Origin: Ruminococcus sp.
GTDB lineage: Bacteria > Bacillota > Clostridia > Oscillospirales > Ruminococcaceae
Assembly: GCF_019417665.1 (NCBI RefSeq)
Contig: NZ_DXUU01000036.1
Coordinates: 6,317-32,215 of the forward strand
Direction of reading: 5' to 3'
DNA: 25,899 nt
Shown: in pieces, positions 6,329 through 14,320 of the stretch
How the letters are laid out: each line of letters begins with the position of its first letter
Numbering within the stretch: position 1 is the first letter of the stretch
Notes under the pieces: model-generated
The model's input: only the letters and a program-made list of their open reading frames with translations
Database searches by the model: none
Told to the model about the DNA's origin: nothing
Translations under genes and position numbers: made by a program

Positions 6329-6832
6329 TCAGAGCGCATCATGAAGTTCACTGCGTTTCTCTCGTTTCCTCGTCCGCAGTTCCCGAAAAAAGTCTCGGAG
6401 CACCTGTGCACACGCCTCCTGCATCAGTCCCTCCAGCACCTCCGGTTTCCAGTTATAGGGCAGGGCAAACAGCTCCTGTACAGACCGTACGGCGCCGCCC
6501 TTTGGATCACGTGTGCCAAACACCACTTGATCCAAACGGGCATGTAATATAGCGCCAGCGCACATAGGACACGGTTCCAGCGTGACATAAAGTGCACTGT
6601 CCACCAGCCGCCATCCCCCAAGGGTGCGGCTTGCCTCCTGAATCGCCATAATTTCCGCATGTGCCAAGGGCGAACGGTCTGCCTCACGCCGATTGTATCC
6701 TTCTCCTACAATGCGCCCCGTAGGCTTGTGTACAACAACAGCACCCACAGGCACTTCACCCATGGACGCTGCCAAAGCTGCAAGCTCCAGTGCTCGCTCC
6801 ATATATTGTTGTTCCGGTACAAAATCTGTCAC
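6329..6832 (-). CDS. tadA: tRNA-specific adenosine deaminase TadA
   Basis: The 167-residue protein has the cytidine-deaminase-fold zinc motif: HAEIMAI (zinc His and catalytic Glu) and PCPMCAGAI (two zinc Cys). TadA converts A34 to inosine in tRNA-Arg(ACG), allowing wobble decoding of CGN codons. The best start is GTG at 6832, immediately after the TAA of the upstream membrane-protein gene (TAAGTG), with GAGGTGG upstream; an ATG ten codons further in is an alternative. Length and an N-terminus reading YMERALELAALAASMGEVPV fit the family. The C-terminal extension beyond the core is rich in Arg and Lys. It is the middle gene of a three-gene minus-strand unit. Confidence 0.95.
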   Translation of the reverse strand: MTDFVPEQQYMERALELAALAASMGEVPVGAVVVHKPTGRIVGEGYNRREADRSPLAHAEIMAIQEASRTLGGWRLVDSALYVTLEPCPMCAGAILHARLDQVVFGTRDPKGGAVRSVQELFALPYNWKPEVLEGLMQEACAQVLRDFFRELRTRKREKRSELHDAL

Positions 6833-8005
6833 TTAGAATACCACCTCGATTACCATCAAAATGACGCACAGACAGAAAATAATGGTCAGCGGGCCAAAAC
6901 GCAGCAGCGTCTGAATTCGCTCCCGGCCAGAAAGATAATGTTTCTGGGGCAAAAGCGCAGGACTTTTTTCCGTGGGGCGAATCACCGTGAAGCAAAGGAT
7001 CACTCCTGCCAGAAGCACAACACACATCATCAGTGGACGGTATGTATGCAAAATACGATTTGGAGAGATCTCCAGGTAAAAAAGCGTAAACAACAGCACA
7101 TGGTATACCAGTTGATCCAAAATACTCGGCAGCAGCGAACTGCTTCGCAGCACTGCGATTCCAGTTACAATGGACATGGTCAGCTCCATGAGCAGCGTCA
7201 CATAACTGTGTGTGGCACAAGCAGTTAAGATTGCAGTTAGAATAACCGCATACCAGTCTCCGAACTGGCGCAATACATGGAGCATTTCTCCATGAAACAC
7301 CACTTCCTTTAGAATACTCACCATAAACAGCTCAAATATCAGATAAATCGCCTGATATGCAGGGCGCATATAAGAAACTGCATAATATGCATCACCCAAA
7401 GTGCTGAGACTCAGAAGATTTGCCGAAGAAAATAGCAGCCAGATATTGGTCACTACAAACACCACCAGCGTCACCGCCAAAGACGCCGGGATCTCCCGGG
7501 ATTCCTCCGGTTTCAAGCGGTACGCCACCCGACGAGGCATCCGAAAAGAAAACCGGAAGATCAATAGGGGTACCAAATATTTCAGCAGGGTTTTCAGCAT
7601 GAGGATGATCAGCACTGCCGTCTGGTTGCCATACACAGTGCCGTCACTATAACAATACCCCACATCTAATCCCATGAGCTGCGCCACACCCATGAGAACA
7701 GCAGTCAGCAAATTTTCGATCAGCAAATAATACAGCATTGCCATCCCCAGCACCACATTGATACGGAGCATGGTATTACGTTCCTCCACTGCCGGATCTA
7801 TGTCGTGGTAACCCTTTCCTTCTACATAGGTCGCTTCTTTTTCCCTTTTCTGACAGCGAAAGGCATATTCATTTGTTTCATCATTCCGCCAAGTACGGAA
7901 CAACTGGTTATATTCCTCGGAAACCGTGTTGTAGTTGGAATCTGCAACTACATCCACTGTATCCGGCTTCTGCGTCTCTGAATTCTTTCTGTCTATTTTT
8001 TTCAT
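6833..8005 (-). CDS. CPBP (CAAX/Abi)-family-like integral membrane protein with degenerate active site
   Basis: The start is ATG at 8005 (GGGGGAG 9 nt upstream); a TTG 18 nt earlier is a weaker option. The 390-residue protein has a soluble charged N-terminus of about 80 residues, then about eight hydrophobic segments. The region around KEVVFHGEMLHVL aligns with CPBP motif 1 (EExxFRG), but the first Glu is Lys and the Arg is His. Later His residues (THSYVTLL and LVYHVLLF) sit where motif 2 and 3 histidines would be expected. CPBP proteins are intramembrane glutamic proteases or their inactive relatives; loss of the leading Glu suggests weak or no protease activity. It heads a unit with tadA and the GH3 gene; the combination looks opportunistic rather than functional. 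Confidence 0.7.
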   Translation of the reverse strand: MKKIDRKNSETQKPDTVDVVADSNYNTVSEEYNQLFRTWRNDETNEYAFRCQKREKEATYVEGKGYHDIDPAVEERNTMLRINVVLGMAMLYYLLIENLLTAVLMGVAQLMGLDVGYCYSDGTVYGNQTAVLIILMLKTLLKYLVPLLIFRFSFRMPRRVAYRLKPEESREIPASLAVTLVVFVVTNIWLLFSSANLLSLSTLGDAYYAVSYMRPAYQAIYLIFELFMVSILKEVVFHGEMLHVLRQFGDWYAVILTAILTACATHSYVTLLMELTMSIVTGIAVLRSSSLLPSILDQLVYHVLLFTLFYLEISPNRILHTYRPLMMCVVLLAGVILCFTVIRPTEKSPALLPQKHYLSGRERIQTLLRFGPLTIIFCLCVILMVIEVVF

Positions 8006-8102
8006 TGCATCACGCTCCCCCAAGCGTCATCCATTTTTTCGATAAAATCAGCCGTCATTGTGGCAGCCCCATTACCGGATCTCTCATTTTTTCATTGATC
8101 AC

Positions 8103-8139
8103 GCTGTACAAAAGTCGTACAGCACTTTTTTCTATTATA
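8103..8139 (-). promoter_or_regulatory. Extended -10 promoter with adjacent inverted repeat (possible operator)
   Basis: On the minus strand an extended -10 (TGTTATAAT, core 8134-8139) lacks a clear -35. Just downstream of the expected start is a 7-bp inverted repeat, GCTGTAC (8103-8109) and GTACAGC (8117-8123), a candidate repressor site. It precedes the membrane protein gene by about 100 nt. The rest of the 8140-8311 gap is AT-rich and I see nothing else in it. Confidence 0.5.
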
Positions 8140-8311
8140 ACACATGCCAATTCACGGTAGTTTATTGAAGTAAAAATAATATCGTCTCACTTTTTAAACC
8201 TTTTATTTTGCATTTATATATAAATAAAATCATTATGTTTTATTTCATTTCCGCCATTCTAAATCCTTTTTTCGCAAGACACATCTGTCTCTTTTTGGGT
8301 GACTTGTCATC

Positions 8312-8356
8312 AAAAAAACGATGCAGCTGCACTTGTGCACAGTCTGCATCGTTTCT
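8312..8356 (-). terminator. Terminator of thrS
   Basis: An 11-bp stem (AAACGATGCAG, 8316-8326 with CTGCATCGTTT, 8344-8354) has a further partly self-paired loop. On the minus strand it is followed by seven Ts. It lies 24 nt after the thrS stop codon. Confidence 0.9.
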
Positions 8357-8379
8357 CTTTTTCGAAGATTCAGAGATTC

Positions 8380-10326
8380 TTACTTCTTCTTGGTTTCTAC
8401 CTCTTCTGTCAGTCTTGCCACCAGGTCAGCAACGCTCATACTGCCGCAGTCCTCACCGGTACGCATACGAACAGCAACAGTCTTTTCCTCGCATTCCTTA
8501 TCACCGATGGTCAGCATATACGGCACTTTTTCCAGTGTTGCCTGGCGAATCTTATAACCGACCTTTTCCGCACGGCTGTCCACTTCCACACGCAGGCCAG
8601 CAGCCTCCAGCTGTGCCTTAACTTCATAAGCAAAGTCCAGATGACGGTCTGCAATAGGCACCAGACGAACCTGTTCCGGTGCCAGCCACAGAGGCAATGC
8701 ACCAGCAAAATGCTCGATCATATATGCCAATGTACGCTCATAACAGCCAAGCGATGTACGGTGAATGATATACGGCAGCTTCTTCTGACCGTCCTTGTCC
8801 TTATAATACATACCAAAGCGTTCTGCCAGAAGCATGTCGATCTGGATGGTAACAATGGTGTCCTCCTTGCCAAATACATTCTTATACTGAATGTCCAGCT
8901 TCGGACCATAAAATGCTGCTTCATCAATACCAATGGTATAGTTAACGCCCAGATGATCCAGGATCTGACCCATAACACGCTGTGCTTCTTCCCACTGCTC
9001 TGCGGTACCCTCATACTTGTTGTTGGGGTTTGCCGGATCCCACTGAGAGAACCGGAATGTGCAGTCCTCCAGCATACCAACCGTATCCAGCATATACTTC
9101 GCCAGTTCCAGACAGCCCTTAAATTCTTCTTCCAGCTGATCCGGACGGAGCACCAGATGTCCCTCAGAGATGGTGAACTGGCGCACACGGATCAGACCGT
9201 GCATTTCGCCGGAGTCCTCTTTCCGGAACAGGGTGGAAGTCTCGCCCAGACGCATGGGCAGGTCACGATAGGAGCGCTGGCGGTTCAGGAATACCTGATA
9301 CTGGAAAGGACATGTCATAGGACGCAGGGCGAAGCATTCCTTTGTCTCATCATAGGGATCACCCAGAATAAACATGCCGTCCAGATAGTGATCCCAGTGA
9401 CCAGAGATCTTGTAGAATTCCCGCTTTGCAAACAGCGGTGTCTTCGTCAGCAGATAGCCGTGCTTCTGCTCTGTATCTTCGACCCAACGCTGGAGCAGCT
9501 GAATGACTCTTGCGCCCTTGGGCAGCAGGACAGGCAGACCCTGACCGATGGTATCGACTGTGGTGAAATATTCCAGTTCCCGACCCAGCTTGTTATGATC
9601 ACGCTTCTTTGCCTCTTCCAGCTTGTTCAGGTGTTCTTCCAGCATAGCAGCCTTAGGGAATGCTACAGCATAGACACGTGACAACATCTTGTTTTTTTCG
9701 GAACCTCTCCAGTATGCACCAGTGCAGGACAGCAGCTTGAACGCCTTGATCGTACCTGTAGACATCAAATGCGGGCCGGCACACAGATCCGTGAAATCAC
9801 CCTGCTTATAGAAGGAAATCGGCTCGCCCTTTTCGGCGTGCTCCTCGCACAGTTCCACCTTGTACGGCTCGTCCATTTCTTTCAGCTTTGCAATTGCCTC
9901 CTCCGGGGACAGATAAAACTGCTCCAGAGACTCATTTGCCTTGACGATCTTCTTCATTTCCGCTTCAATCTTAGTAAGCTCGTCCTGCGTGAACGGGTGC
10001 TCCAGATCGAAGTCATAGTAAAAGCCCTCATCGATTGCCGGACCAATAGCAAGCTTTGCCTCCGGATACAGGTGCTTTACTGCCTGTGCCAGCACGTGAG
10101 AAGCCGTATGCCAGAAGGTTTTTTTACCCTCTTCGCTGTCAAAGGTCATTACTTCAAAAGTGCAGTTATGATCGATCACAGTACGCAGATCGCAGACCTC
10201 GCCGTCGATCTTGACGCAGCAGGATGCCTTATACAGCCCCATACCGATGCCCTTGATGACCTCTGCCGCAGCCTGGGGTGCTTCCAGCTCCCGAATACTG
10301 CCGTCTTTCAGTGTCAGTTGAATCAT
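8380..10326 (-). CDS. thrS: Threonyl-tRNA synthetase
   Basis: The 648-residue enzyme charges tRNA-Thr. An N-terminal TGS domain (about 1-62) is followed by the editing domain with HTASHVLAQAV (HxxxH), then the class II core: motif 2 FRKEDSGEMHGLIRVRQFT, motif 3 region IIHRTSLGCYERT, and the C-terminal anticodon-binding domain from about residue 545. The zinc ligands appear present (Cys in RPMTCPFQ, His in ISEGHLVL, His in IIHRTS). The RPMTCPFQ form replaces the common RPMNCPxH, a variant I associate with one clostridial ThrS subtype. ATG at 10326 has an AAAGGAAG site. Expression is under a T-box riboswitch in the leader. Confidence 0.97.
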   Translation of the reverse strand: MIQLTLKDGSIRELEAPQAAAEVIKGIGMGLYKASCCVKIDGEVCDLRTVIDHNCTFEVMTFDSEEGKKTFWHTASHVLAQAVKHLYPEAKLAIGPAIDEGFYYDFDLEHPFTQDELTKIEAEMKKIVKANESLEQFYLSPEEAIAKLKEMDEPYKVELCEEHAEKGEPISFYKQGDFTDLCAGPHLMSTGTIKAFKLLSCTGAYWRGSEKNKMLSRVYAVAFPKAAMLEEHLNKLEEAKKRDHNKLGRELEYFTTVDTIGQGLPVLLPKGARVIQLLQRWVEDTEQKHGYLLTKTPLFAKREFYKISGHWDHYLDGMFILGDPYDETKECFALRPMTCPFQYQVFLNRQRSYRDLPMRLGETSTLFRKEDSGEMHGLIRVRQFTISEGHLVLRPDQLEEEFKGCLELAKYMLDTVGMLEDCTFRFSQWDPANPNNKYEGTAEQWEEAQRVMGQILDHLGVNYTIGIDEAAFYGPKLDIQYKNVFGKEDTIVTIQIDMLLAERFGMYYKDKDGQKKLPYIIHRTSLGCYERTLAYMIEHFAGALPLWLAPEQVRLVPIADRHLDFAYEVKAQLEAAGLRVEVDSRAEKVGYKIRQATLEKVPYMLTIGDKECEEKTVAVRMRTGEDCGSMSVADLVARLTEEVETKKK

Positions 10327-10611
10327 GTGAATCTTCCTTTCATCAAAAAAAATACGAAGTCCCTCACACAGCGGAAGGACTGTGCAAGGGACGATGAAAA
10401 TCTATTTCTCGTGGTTCCACCCTTGTTCATGCGCATTACGAAAATGTGCACCTCGTGGTGTCGGATAACGGGGACAAACCGCTGCGGATTGGGCAGGCTC
10501 AGAGAATGGTATGCACACGCCGCTCCCTTTGCCGCTGTTCTCAGCCGGTGACAGCAGTTCTCTGGAAAAAGGATATCGTTGGAATGTGCGGTTCTCGTCA
10601 ACGCTTTTGTA
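10327..10611 (-). promoter_or_regulatory. T-box riboswitch leader of thrS
   Basis: The leader runs from the predicted start near 10611 to the thrS ATG. The conserved T-box sequence AAGGGTGGAACCACG lies at 10410-10424. It is followed by a terminator: GTCCCTCACACAG (10359-10371) pairs with CTGTGCAAGGGAC (10380-10392), and on the minus strand eight Ts follow (about 10344-10351). The CCACC part of the antiterminator would compete with this stem. A Stem I-like region (about 10480-10600) carries ATACCA near 10507-10512, so ACC (Thr) is my candidate specifier codon; this assignment is tentative. Uncharged tRNA-Thr would stabilise the antiterminator and allow thrS transcription. Confidence 0.93.
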
Positions 10612-10617
10612 AGCATT

Positions 10618-10646
10618 AGTATAGCATAGAATCCTGGCTGTGTCAA
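10618..10646 (-). promoter_or_regulatory. Promoter of the T-box/thrS transcript
   Basis: TTGACA (10641-10646), 17-nt spacer, TATACT (10618-10623) on the minus strand. It lies just after the queH stop, and no terminator is visible between the two, so some read-through from the queH operon into thrS is possible. Confidence 0.88.
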
Positions 10647-10698
10647 CAGGCAATTTTCACGAAAATTTGCTCCAGGATTTGTACGGCGTGCGGTAATC

Positions 10699-11331
10699 TC
10701 ACTCAGTTGAAGCCATTTCCCTATTCTGTTTGCTGTATACACATCCGCAGAAATTCTGCCGATACAGATCATATTCCCGTGACAGCACGATAGATCGCTG
10801 ATAGCCGCCTTTTTTCTTGAAATCCGAAAACAGCCAGGGGATACCATACTGCTCCGCCAGAGTCCTGCCGGTTTCATTAATAAACGGTGCATCCTTATGG
10901 GGACTGATCGTCAGCGTCGTACACACAAAATCTGGCATTTCACCCAATGCCGCCCGAAACGTTTCTTCCAATCGATGTGCAATACACTTCTGACAGCGCA
11001 GACCTCGTTCCGGTTCATGTTCCAGCCCTTTCGCCAGCACATAAAACCGTTCCGGGAAATAATCCCCGTCCACGATCTTCACCGGATGCTCCAAAGGCAT
11101 CTCCTGCACTAGTCGTTTCAGTTCTGCTTTCCGGTGAAAATATTCCTCCTCCGGCGCAATGTTCGGATTGTAGAAAAACAAAGTAATGGCAAAATACCGG
11201 CTCAGATATTCCAGTACATAGCTGCTGCACGGCGCACAGCAGGCGTGGAGAAACAGCACAGGCACACGTTCCTCCGGCAGCTGCGCCAGGATCCGGTCAG
11301 TTTCCAGCTGATAATTGATCTTGGATGGCAT
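10699..11331 (-). CDS. queH: Epoxyqueuosine reductase QueH
   Basis: QueH catalyses the last step of queuosine formation, reducing epoxyqueuosine in tRNA (the non-cobalamin alternative to QueG). The protein (210 residues from the ATG at 11331) shows the family cysteine motifs: HACCAPCSSYVLEYL near the N-terminus, RCQKCIAHRLEETF in the middle and FCGCVYS near the C-terminus, which hold the [4Fe-4S] cluster and second metal. FFYNPNIAPEEEY and FSDFKKKGGYQRS are also typical. The start is uncertain: ATG 11331 fits homologue length but lacks a clear ribosome binding site; upstream GTG/ATG codons near 11367-11370 are alternatives. It overlaps the 3' end of the amidase gene by 35 nt, so translational coupling is likely. 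No other queuosine gene is in the window. Confidence 0.93.
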   Translation of the reverse strand: MPSKINYQLETDRILAQLPEERVPVLFLHACCAPCSSYVLEYLSRYFAITLFFYNPNIAPEEEYFHRKAELKRLVQEMPLEHPVKIVDGDYFPERFYVLAKGLEHEPERGLRCQKCIAHRLEETFRAALGEMPDFVCTTLTISPHKDAPFINETGRTLAEQYGIPWLFSDFKKKGGYQRSIVLSREYDLYRQNFCGCVYSKQNREMASTE

Positions 11332-12145
11332 TCTGAGAAACCGTTGTTGTTTCAGCCGCAGCTGCATCACCGTCCACAGCAGATGTACCGCTAACAGTAC
11401 CGCCTGCCGGTGTCACTTGGAGATAATTGCAAATACCAGTGGCAATAGCAGTGGCAATGTTGTCCTCATTGTCCAGAATCCACTGTGCCACATTGGGGCC
11501 GTCATGGAATTCCACTTCGATGAGACAGCACGGGCTCTTGTTTGCGCCGATCTCATACTGATAGGAATCGGAACCATTCTGAGAACCATCCATCAGACCC
11601 CGGTCAGAAGTGGGTGTCAAAGCTGCCACTGGATCATACACTGCCTGTGCCAGTGCCTTGCTTGCTTCGGATGCGCTGTTGTAGAAACAGTCTGTGCCCA
11701 CGCCAGTACCAGCATTCGTATGGATTGCCACATAGGCGGCAAGACCATTGTCACCCATGGCAGTCTTATTCTCCAGGCTATCCGTTTCACCGGCAATGAT
11801 CACTGTCAGACCGGACTGTTCCAGGATTGCCGCCGTCTTTTGGGCAATCAGACGGCACTCTGCGGCTTCGTTGGTGTCACCCACGGTGAATTCGTTGTCT
11901 GCCTGATTAGACGGGCTGAGGTACACCACATTGGAATAGTCCTGTCCCTCTGTCGTAGGCTCTGTCGCCGCAGTTGTGGGAGTTGTTGCCTCACCCTGTT
12001 TCTTTTTCTTATTACTGGAACAGCTGGAACAACATTTCACAAGCAGCACGATCAACAGGATCAGAATCAGCAGCACGGCAAGGAGCCGGTCATACCGAAC
12101 ACGGCGTGTATTTTTTCGAGATGTGGGCTGTCTGTCAGATTGCAT
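11297..12145 (-). CDS. Membrane-anchored N-acetylmuramoyl-L-alanine amidase (Amidase_3)
   Basis: ATG at 12145 has an excellent ribosome binding site (GGAGGTAATTATC). The 282-residue protein has a basic N-terminus, one transmembrane helix (about 22-40, LLAVLLILILLIVLLV) without a cleavage site, a Thr/Pro linker, and a catalytic domain from about residue 74 to 245. Zinc/catalytic motifs are NEAAECRLIA (Glu), YVAIHTNAG (His) and CLIEVEFHD (Glu). The usual first zinc His (GHGG) is replaced: the protein reads VYLSPSNQADN there. A YLSP-S-Q/N variant also occurs in other clostridial amidases of this family, so activity is still plausible. It should trim peptidoglycan stem peptides outside the membrane. 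The last 35 residues are a low-complexity Ala/Thr tail. Confidence 0.88.
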   Translation of the reverse strand: MQSDRQPTSRKNTRRVRYDRLLAVLLILILLIVLLVKCCSSCSSNKKKKQGEATTPTTAATEPTTEGQDYSNVVYLSPSNQADNEFTVGDTNEAAECRLIAQKTAAILEQSGLTVIIAGETDSLENKTAMGDNGLAAYVAIHTNAGTGVGTDCFYNSASEASKALAQAVYDPVAALTPTSDRGLMDGSQNGSDSYQYEIGANKSPCCLIEVEFHDGPNVAQWILDNEDNIATAIATGICNYLQVTPAGGTVSGTSAVDGDAAAAETTTVSQNAIQDQLSAGN

Positions 12146-12183
12146 GATAATTACCTCCAATTCATGAGAAAGAACTGTATTAT

Positions 12184-13050
12184 TTATTGATCTTCCAGGG
12201 CTTTGAGCGCTTTGCGCTCTGCCTGATTCACCTTGATTTTGCCGTCTCGGAGCACCGTGATATCCTTGCGGTTGACCTTTACCGGCACATCTGACTTATC
12301 CGGCATGACCTTCAAGTCACCGGTAAGAGGATTGATCTCGCAGACCTTTGCGTGAGTCCCGTCTACCATTGCCACAAGTGCGCCTACCTTTGGGGTAATG
12401 CGCAAAAGTTCTTCGTAGACATTCTGCTCATATTTCAAGCAGCACATGAGTCTGCCGCAACAGCCGGAGATCTTTGACGGATTCAGAGACAGTCCCTGCT
12501 CCTTTGCCATGCGGATGGAGACCGGCTGAAAATCCTGCAAATGACCCTTGCAGCAGAATTCTCTGCCGCAGATGCCCAAGCCGCCCAGGATCTTCGCCTT
12601 ATCTCGGACACCGATCTGCCGCAGTTCAATACGAGTGCGGAAGATGGCAGCCAGATCCTTGACCAGCTCCCGGAAATCCACCCGGTTGTCTGCGGTAAAG
12701 TAGAAGAGCAGCTTGCTGTAATCAAAGGTGCATTCCACATCTACCAAATTCATTTTTAGTCCTCGAAGGGCGATCTTCTGCTGACAGACCTGAAACGCCT
12801 TTGCCTCCCGCTTGCGGTTCAGCTCCAGTGTTCGCCGGTCATCCCGATTCGCCACCCGGATGATGGACTTGAGAGGAGATGTCACTTCTGTTTTTGGAAT
12901 TTTTTTATTTGGAATGGCGACCTCGCCGCATTCCGTACCCCGTGCCGTTTCGGTGATGACCAGATCCCCTGCCTTCACCTGATTGCCGTCAGGGGAAAAA
13001 TAGTAGATCTTGCCGTTATCCTTGAAGCGGACACCGATAATTTCAATCAT
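12184..13050 (-). CDS. ricT: PSP1-domain regulatory protein RicT (YaaT)
   Basis: The 288-residue protein matches RicT/YaaT: PSP1 domain over about residues 60-145 and cysteine motifs ICGREFCCKGHL and SGCCGRLMCCLKYE. In Bacillus, RicA, RicF and RicT form the Fe-S-containing Y-complex that stimulates RNase Y cleavage of polycistronic mRNAs and affects sporulation and competence; here this is inferred from family. ATG at 13050 has AGAAAGGA upstream. As in Bacillus, it lies directly downstream of holB. RicA and RicF are not in the window. Confidence 0.93.
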   Translation of the reverse strand: MIEIIGVRFKDNGKIYYFSPDGNQVKAGDLVITETARGTECGEVAIPNKKIPKTEVTSPLKSIIRVANRDDRRTLELNRKREAKAFQVCQQKIALRGLKMNLVDVECTFDYSKLLFYFTADNRVDFRELVKDLAAIFRTRIELRQIGVRDKAKILGGLGICGREFCCKGHLQDFQPVSIRMAKEQGLSLNPSKISGCCGRLMCCLKYEQNVYEELLRITPKVGALVAMVDGTHAKVCEINPLTGDLKVMPDKSDVPVKVNRKDITVLRDGKIKVNQAERKALKALEDQ

Positions 13051-13111
13051 AGATTGTCCTTTCTATTGCATCAATTGATATCTTGTTTGATACTCTGGCA
13101 TTGCTGTTACT

Positions 13112-13205
13112 GCGGCGGGAGCAAGCCCCCGCCCTACATTCATTTCTTTTTTATATCATTGGGGAATCATACAGCCTGGTGTAGGGCGGGGCTTGCTCCC
13201 GCCGC
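13112..13205. repeat. GC-rich inverted repeat between holB and ricT
   Basis: Left arm 13112-13137 (GCGGCGGGAGCAAGCCCCCG then CCCTAC) and right arm 13181-13205 are reverse complements apart from one C. The 43-bp spacer is AT-rich. The GC-rich arms differ from their surroundings. It looks like a miniature repeat or mobile palindrome inserted inside an operon, and could affect read-through to ricT. Confidence 0.85.
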
Positions 13206-13277
13206 ATTTCAAAATACACAAAAAGAAATACAATGCAAAGACAAAGATTCTCCGCCTGTGTTTCCGTATGCAAATGC

Positions 13278-14243
13278 TCACCCGGCATCCATACAAGATG
13301 CACAAAGTGCCGACAGCGCCAGCGGAAGATTCACATTCGCTTCCAACGCCGCATATGCCTTGTCCACCGCCAGATGCATTGTCTGTGCGGCAGCTGTGGA
13401 AAGCCGCTCCGAAAGCCTTGCTGCACCAGCAGCATCGCAGCCAATACAAGCCGCACCGGCATCATATTTTAGTGCCATGGCATCCCGGAGAGTCCGGTCA
13501 AACAGCGTCAAAAACAGCATCGCCGGTTCTCGTTCTTTCCCCAGAGACGCCGCCGCCTGAAGCAGCGCATATTCGTTCCTATTTATTATACTATTGATTG
13601 CGGATTTTGTCAATCCAACGATGCCGCGAATTTCCTCTTTTTCCAGAAAATTCAGACATTGTCCGATATTGCCGTGAAACGCATCCAGTGCTTCCTGACA
13701 CGCTTCCGGAGCATATCCACGCTCTGTCAGCGCCTGGAAACACTGCTGCTCCGTCACCGGTGTCACTGCCAGAGAAATGATCCGGGAGCGTACCGTCGGC
13801 AGAAGCACAGTGGGTGCGGCTGCTGTGAAGATGAAATACACATATTCCGGCGGTTCTTCCACCGCTTTCAGCAACAGATTCTGGGAACGTGCATCCATAT
13901 TATCGCAGTCGCAGAAGAGATAAAATTTTGCCTTTCCCTCATTGGGCGGCGAAACCAGATCCATGCCGATCTCTCGTACTGTCTCCACCGAAAAACCGCC
14001 TCGTTTTCCCGTATGCTCCGCATAACGAACATCAGGGTGTACCCCATCCGCCAGCATCCGGCAGGATTTGCATTGACCACAAGGCTTATCCGTTCCGGTG
14101 CAGAGCATTTCCGCCATAAACTGCTTTGCAAGGGTCTTTTTCCCCAGTCCGGCTTCTCCATAAAAGAGAAAACCATGAGCGGCACGATCCTGCCGCAGCA
14201 TCCCGTGCAGGGTCTCCAACACAGGTTTATTTCCATAAAACAT
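13278..14243 (-). CDS. holB: DNA polymerase III subunit delta'
   Basis: The 321-residue protein is a clamp-loader AAA+ subunit. Motifs: Walker A GEAGLGKKT, zinc-binding cysteines (CTGTDKPCGQCKSC), YLFCDCDNMDARSQN (Walker B region) and LLKAVEEPPEYVYFIF, followed by TVRSRI where a sensor/arginine-finger SRC motif is expected. The ATG at 14243 begins the family-typical FYGNKPVLETL; the reading frame extends 17 codons upstream but without homology. GGGAG lies 12 nt upstream. It sits between the decarboxylase-family gene and ricT, a shortened version of the Bacillus yaaO-tmk-yaaQ-yaaR-holB-yaaT order; tmk and yaaQ are missing here. Confidence 0.92.
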   Translation of the reverse strand: MFYGNKPVLETLHGMLRQDRAAHGFLFYGEAGLGKKTLAKQFMAEMLCTGTDKPCGQCKSCRMLADGVHPDVRYAEHTGKRGGFSVETVREIGMDLVSPPNEGKAKFYLFCDCDNMDARSQNLLLKAVEEPPEYVYFIFTAAAPTVLLPTVRSRIISLAVTPVTEQQCFQALTERGYAPEACQEALDAFHGNIGQCLNFLEKEEIRGIVGLTKSAINSIINRNEYALLQAAASLGKEREPAMLFLTLFDRTLRDAMALKYDAGAACIGCDAAGAARLSERLSTAAAQTMHLAVDKAYAALEANVNLPLALSALCASCMDAG

Positions 14244-14320
14244 GATTTCTATATTCTCCCACTTTTCAAATCCACCGCCGCAGGCGATGCCCAAATTATG
14301 AATTGTGCATTCTCTTCATT

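Noticed and set aside
8299..9681. 460-codon open frame on the plus strand
   Set aside because: It is antisense to thrS, whose motifs are complete; no ribosome binding site or homology.
11315..12190. 291-codon open frame on the plus strand
   Set aside because: Antisense to the amidase gene; no coding signals.
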